A stretch of DNA of 64,000 nt. Source: Bacteroidales bacterium (GTDB lineage Bacteria; Bacteroidota; Bacteroidia; Bacteroidales; Bacteroidaceae). The translations under genes and the position numbers were made by a program. Under the pieces are notes generated by a model that worked only from the letters and a program-made list of their open reading frames with translations, was not told the origin of the DNA and did no database searches. The stretch is taken from positions 1-64,000 of the forward strand of contig JAAYUD010000062.1 in the NCBI GenBank assembly GCA_012517855.1, written 5' to 3'. Positions 46,703 to 56,649 of this stretch are shown one piece after another (the stretch's first letter is position 1; the number at the start of each line of letters is the position of its first letter).

Positions 46703-48895
46703 CTAATGATGAAACGACAGTCCGAGTGCAGCCATTGCCAGTTTGATGTCTGAATAAGAAATATTATCGTTTACATTATCTTTGATAGCCAATAATGATT
46801 CGGCCTGTTCGGGATGTGTTTTAATGAATTGATTCACTGCGTCAATCTTTGCTTGGCTAATGATCTGGGTGGCATCGATGCTGCCTTCTATTATATAAGG
46901 TACTAGATGGCCAACTATCGTGCTGGCAACGAATCCTCGTTCTTTTGCTATCTCTTCAATGCTCATTCCCTGGCAAAACATTTCATAAGTCAGTTTTTTG
47001 GTATCGACTTTAGGTTTCTTCTCTTTAGGCTCCTTTTTGGCCTTCTTTTTACGTGTCAATTTCTCATCATCTTCTTGCAATCCGAGTAATATTTTTGCTT
47101 TATTCTTTAGATAATCAGAGACAGAAAACAGAACATCTTCACGTCCTTCATAGTTCAGGATTTGCGACTTGAAAGAAAGAACGTCGCCCAAATCCAGATA
47201 ACGTTCTTTTGCCCGCTTCTGAACATCCTTATTATCTGTCACCAACTGAGTCTTGGAATAAAGTGCTACAAAATCCACAAGTTGGTCTCTGAAGTAGATA
47301 GCAGCCGAATGAATTCTTTCTTGCACCCCTTCATTAGTTAGTTCGTCGTTCGATTCATTCAACAATCGAGTATACTGTTCCTCAAAGCGTACAGATACTT
47401 GAATGATTTGCTGCAATTTGGTATAAAGTGACTTATAATCTATAAGCAGATCAGGATATTTCTTATAAAAATATTCGTCCAATAACCTTAGCATTCTATT
47501 ATAAGCCTGTTCTATGGCTTTAAAGCTAAACAATTCATGCAAAAGATGTAATGCATAAGTCTTTTCCAATTTATGCAGTTCCATATCATCAGGAGTGTTA
47601 AGTTCCGATTGACGATTGAATTCGTCTACTTTATCATCACTAATAATAGCCTCAGCGCGCAAAGGAGAATCGAGTACCATTCCTTCCAATGTTTTGCAAC
47701 GGCTCAATGCCACATAAGTCTGCCCATGTGCGAATGAATTTTGGGCATCTATGATGGCATGCTCAAAGGTGAGGCCCTGACTCTTATGAATAGTTATAGC
47801 CCATGCTAATCGAATAGGATACTGTTTGAAAGTTCCTTCTATCTGTTCTGTAATTTCTTTCGTAGTACTGTTGAGGATATATTTAGAATTAGTCCATTCT
47901 TCTTTATCAAGTAGAAAAGCATGGTTGTCTGCTTTGTTTCGAACAAAAATTCCATTTTCGCTCACCTTTACCACTTCGCCTATCATTCCATTATAATATC
48001 TCTTTTCGTAAGAGCTATCATTTTTGACAAACATAATTTGCGCACCTTCCTTAATAATTAACACGTTGTCAGTCGGGAAAGAATATTCAGGAAAGTTGCC
48101 CGACACTTCGGCCGTAAAGCGAAAGGCTGGTGCCAGAAGTGATGATAGCTCTCTATCGTTTACTCTCTGAGCTTGATGATTATGAGTAGTCAAACGTATA
48201 TAATTTTGTTCTTTTGAAGGTCGGAAGTTGGGGATATAACGCTTATTTAATTCTGCCAATACAGTTGCATTGGCATTATTGGTACGAACCTTATTCAATA
48301 GAGAAAGAAAATACTCATCCTGTTGACGATACACCGTCTTCAGTTCGATAGTCATGTAATCGGTATTCTTCAGCGCACTACTCGAGAAGAAATAAGGCGA
48401 ATCATAATAATCTTTCAACATCTCCCATTCCCTATCTATCACAACAGGAGCTAGTTGTTGCAAGTCGCCTATCATCAATAGCTGAACTCCTCCAAACGGT
48501 TTTTCTCTATCGCGGTACCTTCTTAGTACATCATCTATGGCATCAAGCAAGTCGGCACGTACCATACTTATTTCGTCTATGACCAGCAAGTCCATGGTGC
48601 GGATGATGTTTTGCTTTTCTTTGCTGAAACGATAATGCACTTGCCCCGATTTGAATGTCGTATTGGGCACAAAAGGAGAAAGCGGAAGCTGAAAGAAAGA
48701 ATGAATAGTCACTCCACCTGCATTAATGGCGGCAATACCTGTAGGGGCTACCACAACCATTCTTTTAGGAGAACGCTGCTTGAGCGTCCGAAGAAATGTT
48801 GTTTTTCCTGTCCATGCTTTACCTGTTAAAAACAGATGGGTTCCCGTATTTTCTATAAATTGCCATGCGAGGCTGAGTTCCGGATTTTTTTCCAT
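46703..48895 (-). CDS. Pif1-like superfamily 1 helicase with C-terminal HTH domain
   Basis: 730 residues. Helicase motif I is TGKAWTGKTTFL (Trp where Gly is common), motif Ia VVVAPTGIAAINAGG, motif II LLVIDEISMV, motif III LMIGDLQQLAP, and motifs V/VI AITIHKSQGLTFE and TYVALSRC. After a helical region the C-terminal end carries a Lys-rich linker (RKKKAKKEPKEKKPK) and a helix-turn-helix (MSIEEIAKERGFVASTIVGHL). Pif1 helicases unwind DNA 5' to 3', including G-quadruplexes. Its precise role here is not known. Confidence 0.92.
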   Translation of the reverse strand: MEKNPELSLAWQFIENTGTHLFLTGKAWTGKTTFLRTLKQRSPKRMVVVAPTGIAAINAGGVTIHSFFQLPLSPFVPNTTFKSGQVHYRFSKEKQNIIRTMDLLVIDEISMVRADLLDAIDDVLRRYRDREKPFGGVQLLMIGDLQQLAPVVIDREWEMLKDYYDSPYFFSSSALKNTDYMTIELKTVYRQQDEYFLSLLNKVRTNNANATVLAELNKRYIPNFRPSKEQNYIRLTTHNHQAQRVNDRELSSLLAPAFRFTAEVSGNFPEYSFPTDNVLIIKEGAQIMFVKNDSSYEKRYYNGMIGEVVKVSENGIFVRNKADNHAFLLDKEEWTNSKYILNSTTKEITEQIEGTFKQYPIRLAWAITIHKSQGLTFEHAIIDAQNSFAHGQTYVALSRCKTLEGMVLDSPLRAEAIISDDKVDEFNRQSELNTPDDMELHKLEKTYALHLLHELFSFKAIEQAYNRMLRLLDEYFYKKYPDLLIDYKSLYTKLQQIIQVSVRFEEQYTRLLNESNDELTNEGVQERIHSAAIYFRDQLVDFVALYSKTQLVTDNKDVQKRAKERYLDLGDVLSFKSQILNYEGREDVLFSVSDYLKNKAKILLGLQEDDEKLTRKKKAKKEPKEKKPKVDTKKLTYEMFCQGMSIEEIAKERGFVASTIVGHLVPYIIEGSIDATQIISQAKIDAVNQFIKTHPEQAESLLAIKDNVNDNISYSDIKLAMAALGLSFHH

Positions 48896-48951
48896 ATCGA
48901 TTTAAACTAAAGTTTCGCTGTTCAAAGGTAATCAATCTTATTAAAATATAC

Positions 48952-48959
48952 TATTTTTG
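48952..48959 (+). promoter_or_regulatory. -7 box for the LysR gene
   Basis: TATTTTTG at 48952-48959 places the transcript start near 48966 and supports translation from the ATG at 48981 rather than upstream codons. Confidence 0.45.
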
Positions 48960-48980
48960 TGCAAACAAAAGATACTCCGC

Positions 48981-49862
48981 ATGTCTGATTTTCGCCTAAA
49001 AGTATTTCAAAGTGTTGCCCGTAATTTGAGTTTCACAAAGGCTTCTCAAGAGCTGTTTATAAGTCAACCGGCTATAACGAAGCATATTCATGAATTGGAA
49101 ATAAATTATGGTGCCCAGCTGTTCGAAAGAAAGGGCAACCGGATTTCACTTACCGATGCCGGCAGGTTGTTACTTCGGCATTGCGACCACTTATTAGATG
49201 AATACAAGCAACTCGACTATGAAATGAACTTGCTTCACGACGATTTTGTGGGCGAACTTCGTTTAGGAGCTAGTACCACAATTGCCCAATATGTGCTTCC
49301 TCCCGTATTGGCACAGTTCATCAAGCGCTATCCAAAAGTGAAACTTTCGTTGCTCAATGGCAATTCTCGAGATATAGAGAAGGCGTTGCAAGAACATCGT
49401 ATAGATTTAGGTCTGGTAGAAGGTATTTCCAGGCTGCCTAATTTGAAGTATTCCACTTTTCTGGAAGATGAATTGGTGGCAGTTGTTTCTGCTGACAGTA
49501 AATTAGCGCATAAACGAGAAATCTCTCCTGAAGAGTTGGCACATATTCCGCTTGTACTTCGCGAATATGGGTCCGGAACATTGGACGTAATTGAACTGGC
49601 ACTTGCCAAAAACCACATTCGATTTGCCGATTTGCATATATTAATGTATTTGGGCAGCACGGAAAGTATCAAACTCTTTTTGCAGCACGCCGATTGTATG
49701 GGCATTGTTTCTGAGCGATCAATAAAAAACGAACTCACCACGGGCAAATTTCAGATAGTTAAGATTGAGCAAATGAGTATGCTTCGTCAATTTGACTTTG
49801 TGCAGCTCCAAGGTATTGAAAGTGGATTATCACAGCTCTTTATTCGATTTGCACAGCAATGA
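48981..49862 (+). CDS. LysR family transcription regulator
   Basis: 293 residues from the ATG at 48981 (MSDFRLKVFQSVARN). The winged helix contains LSFTKASQELFISQPAITKHI and an effector-binding domain of the periplasmic-binding fold follows (GELRLGASTTIAQYVLPPV). The frame is open 8 codons further up, but the promoter box overlaps that part. It lies 108 bases upstream of a YeiH-type transporter in the same direction, which it probably activates; CysB/CysR-like regulators often neighbour this transporter family. Confidence 0.92.
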   Translation: MSDFRLKVFQSVARNLSFTKASQELFISQPAITKHIHELEINYGAQLFERKGNRISLTDAGRLLLRHCDHLLDEYKQLDYEMNLLHDDFVGELRLGASTTIAQYVLPPVLAQFIKRYPKVKLSLLNGNSRDIEKALQEHRIDLGLVEGISRLPNLKYSTFLEDELVAVVSADSKLAHKREISPEELAHIPLVLREYGSGTLDVIELALAKNHIRFADLHILMYLGSTESIKLFLQHADCMGIVSERSIKNELTTGKFQIVKIEQMSMLRQFDFVQLQGIESGLSQLFIRFAQQ

Positions 49863-49908
49863 TACTCAGCCTTTATAACTTTTAGTTATCGGCTATTAAA
49901 AAAGACGA

Positions 49909-49940
49909 TTGGCATAATCCAACACTAACATCTACCTTTG
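49909..49940 (+). promoter_or_regulatory. Promoter for the YeiH family gene
   Basis: TTG at 49909-49911 and TACCTTTG at 49933-49940, spacing 21. The ATG is at 49971. Confidence 0.55.
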
Positions 49941-49970
49941 CAGTCTAAATAAACTAAAAGATAGAAGTTA

Positions 49971-51035
49971 ATGATTAGCGAAAAAAAAGGAAATGTCTAT
50001 CATGGCATCTTGTTGATAGCTTTGTTCTCGTTCTCGGCTTGTTATATTGCAAGCTTCGATTGGGTCAAGAATCTCTCACTAAGTCCTCTTATTGTAGGTA
50101 TTATATTTGGTATGTTTTATGCCAATAGTTTGCGAAATTTTGTTCCCGAAACCTGGGTCCCCGGTATCAAGTTTTGTACCAAGCAGGTGTTGCGTGCGGG
50201 TATTGTACTTTATGGTTTTAGACTGACCTTCCAGCAAGTGATGGATATCGGTTTACCGGCCATCTTAATGGATTGCATCATTATTTCGGGTACTCTGCTG
50301 ATAGGCTATTTGGTTGGTAAACTATTGAAAATGGATAGCGATACGGCTCTGATGACCTCTACCGGAAGTGCTATATGTGGTGCAGCGGCGGTGTTGGGAG
50401 CCGAACCGGTTGTGAAATGCGAGCCACATAAGACGGCTATTGCCGTATCTACTGTCGTTATATTCGGTACCCTTTCTATGTTTTTATATCCGATACTATA
50501 TAGATCAGGTATTGTCAATCTGCCACCCGAACAAATGGCTATATATACAGGTAGCACCCTACACGAAGTTGCTCATGTTGTAGGAGCCGGCAATGCGATG
50601 GACCCCAATGGTGCTTTGCATATTGCCGATCAAGCGACTATTACCAAAATGATTCGTGTGATGTTACTTGCTCCTGTTCTTATTATTATGAGTTTCATTT
50701 TGTCGAGAGCTCGAAATAGAAATAATAGTGGCGACCGTGTCGCAAAAAGCCATATCACTATACCTTGGTTCGCTTTCGGCTTTATTGGCGTCATTGCCCT
50801 TAACTCCATCTTGGGCATGTTTATTCCCGATAATGTATTGTCAATAGGGCGTGTAGGCATAAATGGATTGGACAATTTCTTGCTTACTATGGCTATGACA
50901 GCTTTGGGAGCAGAAACCAGTATTGACAAATTCAAGCAAGCAGGTGCAAAGCCATTCTATTTGGCCGGTATCATTTATATCTGGCTTGTTGGTGGTGGTT
51001 ATTTACTCAGCAAGTATTTTATACCTTTATTATAA
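49971..51035 (+). CDS. YeiH family (UPF0324) membrane transporter
   Basis: 354 residues with about ten membrane helices. Family motifs are SLSPLIVGIIFGMFYANS, RAGIVLYGFRLTFQQV, STGSAICGAAAVLGAEPVV and the conserved GSTLHEVAHVVGAG. Members are annotated as putative sulfate exporters; evidence for that substrate is thin. Pairing with a LysR regulator is the usual arrangement. A terminator follows at 51223. Confidence 0.93.
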   Translation: MISEKKGNVYHGILLIALFSFSACYIASFDWVKNLSLSPLIVGIIFGMFYANSLRNFVPETWVPGIKFCTKQVLRAGIVLYGFRLTFQQVMDIGLPAILMDCIIISGTLLIGYLVGKLLKMDSDTALMTSTGSAICGAAAVLGAEPVVKCEPHKTAIAVSTVVIFGTLSMFLYPILYRSGIVNLPPEQMAIYTGSTLHEVAHVVGAGNAMDPNGALHIADQATITKMIRVMLLAPVLIIMSFILSRARNRNNSGDRVAKSHITIPWFAFGFIGVIALNSILGMFIPDNVLSIGRVGINGLDNFLLTMAMTALGAETSIDKFKQAGAKPFYLAGIIYIWLVGGGYLLSKYFIPLL

Positions 51036-51090
51036 TACGTATTATCTTTCTATTTTTTTTGAAAGAAAAAGAAAAGTAAGTTTTGAAAAT

Positions 51091-51183
51091 GACGTATGTC
51101 CCTAAAAATATTTTCGTCCATACGTTTTCAGAAAAACTTAAGGACGTCACCGAAAAAACTAACATATGACATTTTCGACTTAT
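51091..51183. repeat. Intergenic repeat, copy D
   Basis: About 93 bases, matching 59641-59733 at all but about eight positions. ACGTATG (51092-51098) pairs with CATACGT (51119-51125). AAGGACGTCACCG and AAAAAACTAACATATGAC follow. In the other copy the stem is ACATATG/CATATGT, so one base pair changed from G-C to A-T on both sides. It lies between the YeiH gene and its terminator. Confidence 0.8.
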
Positions 51184-51222
51184 ACTTGTGAGTGAAAACT
51201 CGCATTCGAATATAATTAGCGC

Positions 51223-51258
51223 AATGTCCTCATCTTATGCAAACAAGATGAGGACATT
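51223..51258 (+). terminator. Terminator of the YeiH family gene
   Basis: AATGTCCTCATCTT (51223-51236), an 8-base loop and its exact complement (51245-51258), then ATTTTTG. It lies after repeat copy D, so the repeat is probably transcribed. Confidence 0.75.
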
Positions 51259-51468
51259 ATTTTTGTTATACCTATATGCTGGGCCTTTCGTTGATTGTTG
51301 CCTGCAAGTTCGTCTTGCCTAAGTATGCATCTATTGATCATAATTCATGTTTCAAAAATGAAAGAAAACTTTCTTTAAACTGTAATATGTGTTACAATAA
51401 TATTTCGTTTCGTTTCTTTAGCTTCTGAAAAAGTTTTTATTTTTTTTATATAAATATGATTCGAAATA
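51259..51468. other. Non-coding stretch before the SusC promoter
   Basis: No supportable gene or structured element seen between the YeiH terminator and the SusC promoter; T-rich runs near 51430-51450. Confidence 0.35.
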
Positions 51469-51499
51469 TTGCGAAACAAAAAATAAATATATACTTTTG
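51469..51499 (+). promoter_or_regulatory. Promoter of the SusCD-phosphoesterase operon
   Basis: TTG at 51469-51471, a 20-base spacer and TACTTTTG at 51492-51499, 62 bases before the susC ATG. Confidence 0.6.
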
Positions 51500-51561
51500 T
51501 CCGGAAGTATAAAGTTTTTCTTTTTTTGTGTTCAATGATATAATGATTAACACTTTTCACT

Positions 51562-54500
51562 ATGAAGTATTTTTTATTTATGTTAGCTCTGTGTGGTGGT
51601 TTGTTATTAGGCACCAATGCAGCAGCTTATGGAGCGAATGAACAGAATGGCGATATAAATAACGCACAGACTGTTCAGCAAAAGAAATACATTGTTAGCG
51701 GTATTGTGACAGATGCAAATGGTATCCCTCTGATTGGGGCTACTGTATCTGCAAGCGGAACTGCCAATGGTGTGATAACAGATTTGAATGGGCGATACTC
51801 GATCAAGGTATCGGGTGGTGATACGAAATTGACTTTCACGTACGTGGGTTATGTAACTATTACTAAATCGGTAGGTGCGAGCCAAACGATCAATGTAGTG
51901 ATGCATGAAGATTCAAAATCGTTGGACGAAGTCGTCGTTGTAGGATATGGAGTTCAGAAACGTAGAGATTTGGTTGGAGCTGTCGATCAAATAAAAGGTA
52001 ACAGCATTTCTGAGCGTGGCAATATGTATGCCACCAAGTCTCTACAGGGTATGATGCCTGGATTGAATATTACGGCGAGTGATGGAAAACCCACTCACGG
52101 CGGTACTATTGATATACGAGGAGCCGGCAGTATTGGTTCGGGAGGTAGCGCTTTGGTGATGATTGACGGTGCCGAAGGAGATATTACGACTGTAAATCCA
52201 CGAGATATAGAGTCTGTATCGGTATTGAAAGATGCCTCATCGGCAGCTATATATGGTGCGAGAGGTGCTTTTGGCGTTATTCTGATTACTACTAAAAAGC
52301 CTAAGACAGGAAAGGTCGAAGTAACTTACAATGGTAGTGTTTCTGCTTTGCAACGTGTGTTTAAACCACAAATAGAAAGCGACGCTTTGATATGGACAAA
52401 CAATTTTATCACTTCGTATCAGAATGCCAAAGGTGGAATTTATCCTAATTCCGTTAATAATGTATTCAACTTCAGCCAAGATTATTACGACGAGTTGGTA
52501 AAGCGTCATAATGATCCGACTTTGGAAAGGCAACGTACCAATAGCGCGGGGAAATACGAATATTTTGGTAACACGAATTGGCTGGATCTGATTTACAAAG
52601 ATTGGACTTATGCCACAGAGCACAATGTAAGTGTTTCCGGTGGATCGGAAAAAGCAAGCTTCTTTGTGAGCGGACGCTATTGGGGACAAGATGGTATATA
52701 CGATGGTGTAAAGGAAAACTATAGTCAATATAATTTCAGAGCGAAGGGTTCTATCAAGATAAACAAATGGTTTACTTTCGAAGACAATTCGGATGTCATT
52801 CGTCGTGTCTATCGTCAGCCAATGGTAATGTACGACAATCAAAATATTACCAGGCAGATAGAGCAGCAAGGTTACCCTATGACAATGGAGAAAAACCTGG
52901 ATGGGACATGGACCGAAGCTGCTGTATATACCGGATGGGCAGGATTTAAAGAAGGAACTTCTTTTCAAAAGAATTATAAGTTCGACTGGCAGAATACGGC
53001 GACATTGACCTATCAACCTTTTAAAGAATTAATTGTAAAAGGAGATTATACTTATCGCTATGAACGTGCACGCCGTATTCGTGAAAATGGTTTGTATACT
53101 TATTGGAATGGTCCTGAAATATCGGGACAACGCAATACGTTTTCCTCTTTGGATCATTTGTCGATAGATCGCGAATACATGGCTTCGAACGTTACAGCCA
53201 ATTATATTCCGACTTTTAAAAACAAAGATCATTCTCTCAATCTCTTGGTAGGATGGAACTTAGAAACATATTCTGATAATCAGGACGGAATGTATCGTCG
53301 AGGACTTTTATATCAAGATTATCCTTCGTACGCTTTGATGGATGGCGACTATTATACCTTGGGTCAAGATGGTACTTCATGGGGATATGTAGGTTTGATG
53401 TATCGTGCCAATTATTCATATAAAGATCGTTATTTGTTGGAATTCAGCGGTCGTTACGATGGTTCTTCCAAATTTCCTAAGAATCAAAAATGGGGTTTCT
53501 TCCCTTCGGGTTCTGTTGGATGGAGAATTTCGAATGAGCCGTTTATGAAAGCTACGAATCATTGGTTGGATAATTTGAAAGTTCGTTTTTCTATCGGCTC
53601 GTTGGGCAATGGTAATATAGATCCTTATAAATATCTTTCATTGATGGGCACTGGCCGCACTTCTGCTATTATAGATGGTGCTTTGCAAGCTTATGCAAGT
53701 GTTCCTACTGTGATACCCGATAATTTAAGTTGGGAAACAAGTACTACGTACGACTTTGGTGTAGATTTAGATATGTTGCAGAACCGTCTTTCTTTTTGTG
53801 GAGACATCTATGCACGTTATACTCGCAACATGTATACCGTTGGACCGGAATTGCCCGACGTATTTGGAGCCTCTGCTCCTAAAGGTAACTATGCCAATAT
53901 GAAGACTCCGGGATTGGAACTTTCTCTCTCTTGGCGCGACCAATTCAATTTGCTCGGAAAATCTTTCAAATATAATATAAAGGCGATGTATTGGGATAGC
54001 TACAGTACAGTGACCAAGTACAACAATCCAAATAAATCGTTGAGTGTTTCGTCTTATTACAATGGTGCTCGATTGGGTGATATTTGGGGATTCCATGTAG
54101 AAGGATTATTTAAAGATCAGGCAGATATAGACAATCATGCCAATCAATCCGGGTATTTCAAAGTATCTGACGATGGCATTTGGAGGCCAGGTGATTTGAA
54201 ATTCGGCGACTTAGACAACTCACAAACAATTGATAGAGGAGAAAATACCGTAGCAAAACCCGGTGATCGGAAAATCATAGGTAACACTACTCCCCGTTAT
54301 CGTTTCGGATTGAACTTAGGAGCCGAATGGCAGAATTTTAGCATATCGGCATTCTTCCAAGGGGTAGGTAAGCGTGATTGGTATCCGCATATAGAGTCTG
54401 CATTTTTCTGGGGACAATACAACCGCCCTTACTCTTATGATCTGAAAGATCAAGATAGAGATCGCTATACAGCAGAAAATCAGAATGTGAATGCTTATTG

Positions 54501-54846
54501 GCCATTGCTGAGATCGTATAGTTCTACATCTTCTACCAAAGAAATGGGCACTGCGAACGATCGATATATACAAAATGCTGCGTATATCCGTTTGAAGAAT
54601 CTTTCTTTGGGTTATGCATTCAATCCTTCTTTCTGTCATAAATTTGGGTTGGAACGTTTATCGTTGGTTTTGACTGCCGAGAATCTGTGGACTTATTCGC
54701 CCATGTTCAAGCACACGAAGAACTTCGATCCCGAGAATCTTGGTGCGGGAGACGATGACTTCAGGTCTACGGCCGGTACGGACGGCGACGGATACGGTTA
54801 TCCAAGCTTTAGAACCTTTACTTTCGGAATAAATGTCGCATTTTAA
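51562..54846 (+). CDS. SusC/RagA TonB-dependent outer-membrane transporter
   Basis: 1094 residues: signal peptide (about 1-25), carboxypeptidase-regulatory-like domain (about 45-120, VSGIVTDANGIPLIGATVSA), TonB box and plug (LDEVVVVGYGVQKRRDLVG onwards), and a barrel ending FRTFTFGINVAF. There is no STN domain, so it is not wired to an ECF/FecR pair, unlike the SusC at 25245. SusD follows 29 bases later. The downstream phosphoesterase suggests a phosphate-bearing ligand. Confidence 0.97.
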   Translation: MKYFLFMLALCGGLLLGTNAAAYGANEQNGDINNAQTVQQKKYIVSGIVTDANGIPLIGATVSASGTANGVITDLNGRYSIKVSGGDTKLTFTYVGYVTITKSVGASQTINVVMHEDSKSLDEVVVVGYGVQKRRDLVGAVDQIKGNSISERGNMYATKSLQGMMPGLNITASDGKPTHGGTIDIRGAGSIGSGGSALVMIDGAEGDITTVNPRDIESVSVLKDASSAAIYGARGAFGVILITTKKPKTGKVEVTYNGSVSALQRVFKPQIESDALIWTNNFITSYQNAKGGIYPNSVNNVFNFSQDYYDELVKRHNDPTLERQRTNSAGKYEYFGNTNWLDLIYKDWTYATEHNVSVSGGSEKASFFVSGRYWGQDGIYDGVKENYSQYNFRAKGSIKINKWFTFEDNSDVIRRVYRQPMVMYDNQNITRQIEQQGYPMTMEKNLDGTWTEAAVYTGWAGFKEGTSFQKNYKFDWQNTATLTYQPFKELIVKGDYTYRYERARRIRENGLYTYWNGPEISGQRNTFSSLDHLSIDREYMASNVTANYIPTFKNKDHSLNLLVGWNLETYSDNQDGMYRRGLLYQDYPSYALMDGDYYTLGQDGTSWGYVGLMYRANYSYKDRYLLEFSGRYDGSSKFPKNQKWGFFPSGSVGWRISNEPFMKATNHWLDNLKVRFSIGSLGNGNIDPYKYLSLMGTGRTSAIIDGALQAYASVPTVIPDNLSWETSTTYDFGVDLDMLQNRLSFCGDIYARYTRNMYTVGPELPDVFGASAPKGNYANMKTPGLELSLSWRDQFNLLGKSFKYNIKAMYWDSYSTVTKYNNPNKSLSVSSYYNGARLGDIWGFHVEGLFKDQADIDNHANQSGYFKVSDDGIWRPGDLKFGDLDNSQTIDRGENTVAKPGDRKIIGNTTPRYRFGLNLGAEWQNFSISAFFQGVGKRDWYPHIESAFFWGQYNRPYSYDLKDQDRDRYTAENQNVNAYWPLLRSYSSTSSTKEMGTANDRYIQNAAYIRLKNLSLGYAFNPSFCHKFGLERLSLVLTAENLWTYSPMFKHTKNFDPENLGAGDDDFRSTAGTDGDGYGYPSFRTFTFGINVAF

Positions 54847-54875
54847 TCATGTAAACCATAAATAGTAAAGAAAAC

Positions 54876-56639
54876 ATGAAAAAGATATTATACCTAGTAT
54901 TGACAGTCTTCTTGTGCTGCTCATGTAGCAGTTTTCTAGAAAGGGATCCGGAGAATGACATTAGTTCCGATGCGTTCTTTAATTCGGAAAATGATTTGAA
55001 ATTATATACCAATTCATTTATTAATAGTTTGTTGGATATTGATGATTTTACCTATGGCGATCAATATACCGATGTCGTTTCTACCAATTCCAGTACAAAC
55101 TATTTTCGTGCCGGATGGAATGCCAACCAGCAGGGTGGATGGAGTTGGGGCGACTTGCGTTCTATCAACTACATGCTTGATAACATGAAGAAGGCCAAAG
55201 GAAAAGTCTCCGATGTCGTTTACAATCATTATGAAGGAGTTGCCCGCTTCTGGCGTGTTCGCTTTTATTACGATATGGTGAAAAACTTTGGAGGTGTTCC
55301 TTGGTACGATCATGTGCTGAATAATACAGATTCATTGGGTTTGTATAAGAAAAGAGATAGCAGGCAAGTGGTAATGAACAAGATTTTGGAAGACTTGAAC
55401 TTCGCATCCAGCAACTGTTTGGCTACGGCAGAGTATACTCGTTCTTCTACACGTATATCCAAATATGTTGCGTTGGCATTGAAATCGCGCATTTGCCTGT
55501 ATGAGGGTACTTACCGTAAGTATCATACGGAATTGAGTCTCGATTCGGCAGATTATTATTTGCGTGAATCAATAAAGGCTTCAGAAGAAATCATGAATAG
55601 CAAGGCGTATTCACTGGTCGATGTTGCTGCCAATAGAGGTGTACAGTACCGAGCACTATTTAATTCTCAGGACTTGAATACACAAGAAGTTATTTTCGGA
55701 ATGGCTTATACCGCAGATGTACGTATGCACAGTGTGACATGGGATATGATGTCGGCTAGTGCAGGCAAGAACTGGGGATTCGCTCGTCAGTTTGCCAATA
55801 TGTATCTTATGCGCGACGGCTCACGCTTCACCGATAAACCAAACTACAACTCGATGACGTATAAGGATGAATTTGTCAATCGCGATATGCGAATGTCGCA
55901 AACGATTCTTCCTCCAGATTATACTCGTAAAAGTGCGTCGGGTGCTGTTTATCAATATGCGCCCAATCTGAAAGTGTCGTATACCGGCTATCAACCCATC
56001 AAATGGGTTATCGATGACGACAATTATACGGCAAAGGCAAATAGTTACAATTCTATTCCTATATTCCGTTATGCGGAGATACTGCTCAATGAAGCAGAGG
56101 CAAAAGCCGAATTGGGAGAAATGGACCAAACTGTTTGGGATAAAACAATCAAACTTTTGCGGGCGAGAGCAGGAGTGGACGGTAGTGCCCCTGCAACTTA
56201 CGATCCTTACTTGGCCTCTTATTATCTGAATCAGACAATGGACAAATGGATATTGGAAGTTCGTCGCGAACGGGCTATCGAATTGGCTTTCGAAAGTGTT
56301 CGGTATGACGACCTGATGCGTTGGAAGATGGGACAGCTCATGACCAACAACTATCAAGGTATCTATATACCTACCAAAAACGTTCTGATGGATTTGAATG
56401 GAGATGGGGTTAATGATTTATATGTATCGGATACTGCGTACAAAGGAACGAAAGATGGAAAAGCCGTTTATATTACCGTAGGTAGTTCTACCGACTTTAT
56501 TCGTTTGGATGGCGTTAATCATTTGATGCATGGTGCACTTCATAATCGGATATGGGATGACAAAATGTATCTTCACCCGATACCTAACTCTGCCATTCTG
56601 AAGAATTCGGATTTAGAACAAAATCCGGGATGGGAATAA
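54876..56639 (+). CDS. SusD/RagB family nutrient-binding lipoprotein
   Basis: 587 residues. The lipoprotein signal ends at FLCCSC, followed by SSFLERDPENDIS. The TPR-type N-terminal half and the C-terminal ILEVRRERAIELAFESVRYDDLMRW segment are classic SusD. An acidic loop near residue 510 (MDLNGDGVNDLYVSD) resembles a calcium-binding site. It pairs with the SusC just upstream. Confidence 0.96.
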   Translation: MKKILYLVLTVFLCCSCSSFLERDPENDISSDAFFNSENDLKLYTNSFINSLLDIDDFTYGDQYTDVVSTNSSTNYFRAGWNANQQGGWSWGDLRSINYMLDNMKKAKGKVSDVVYNHYEGVARFWRVRFYYDMVKNFGGVPWYDHVLNNTDSLGLYKKRDSRQVVMNKILEDLNFASSNCLATAEYTRSSTRISKYVALALKSRICLYEGTYRKYHTELSLDSADYYLRESIKASEEIMNSKAYSLVDVAANRGVQYRALFNSQDLNTQEVIFGMAYTADVRMHSVTWDMMSASAGKNWGFARQFANMYLMRDGSRFTDKPNYNSMTYKDEFVNRDMRMSQTILPPDYTRKSASGAVYQYAPNLKVSYTGYQPIKWVIDDDNYTAKANSYNSIPIFRYAEILLNEAEAKAELGEMDQTVWDKTIKLLRARAGVDGSAPATYDPYLASYYLNQTMDKWILEVRRERAIELAFESVRYDDLMRWKMGQLMTNNYQGIYIPTKNVLMDLNGDGVNDLYVSDTAYKGTKDGKAVYITVGSSTDFIRLDGVNHLMHGALHNRIWDDKMYLHPIPNSAILKNSDLEQNPGWE

Positions 56640-56649
56640 TCATTGTATA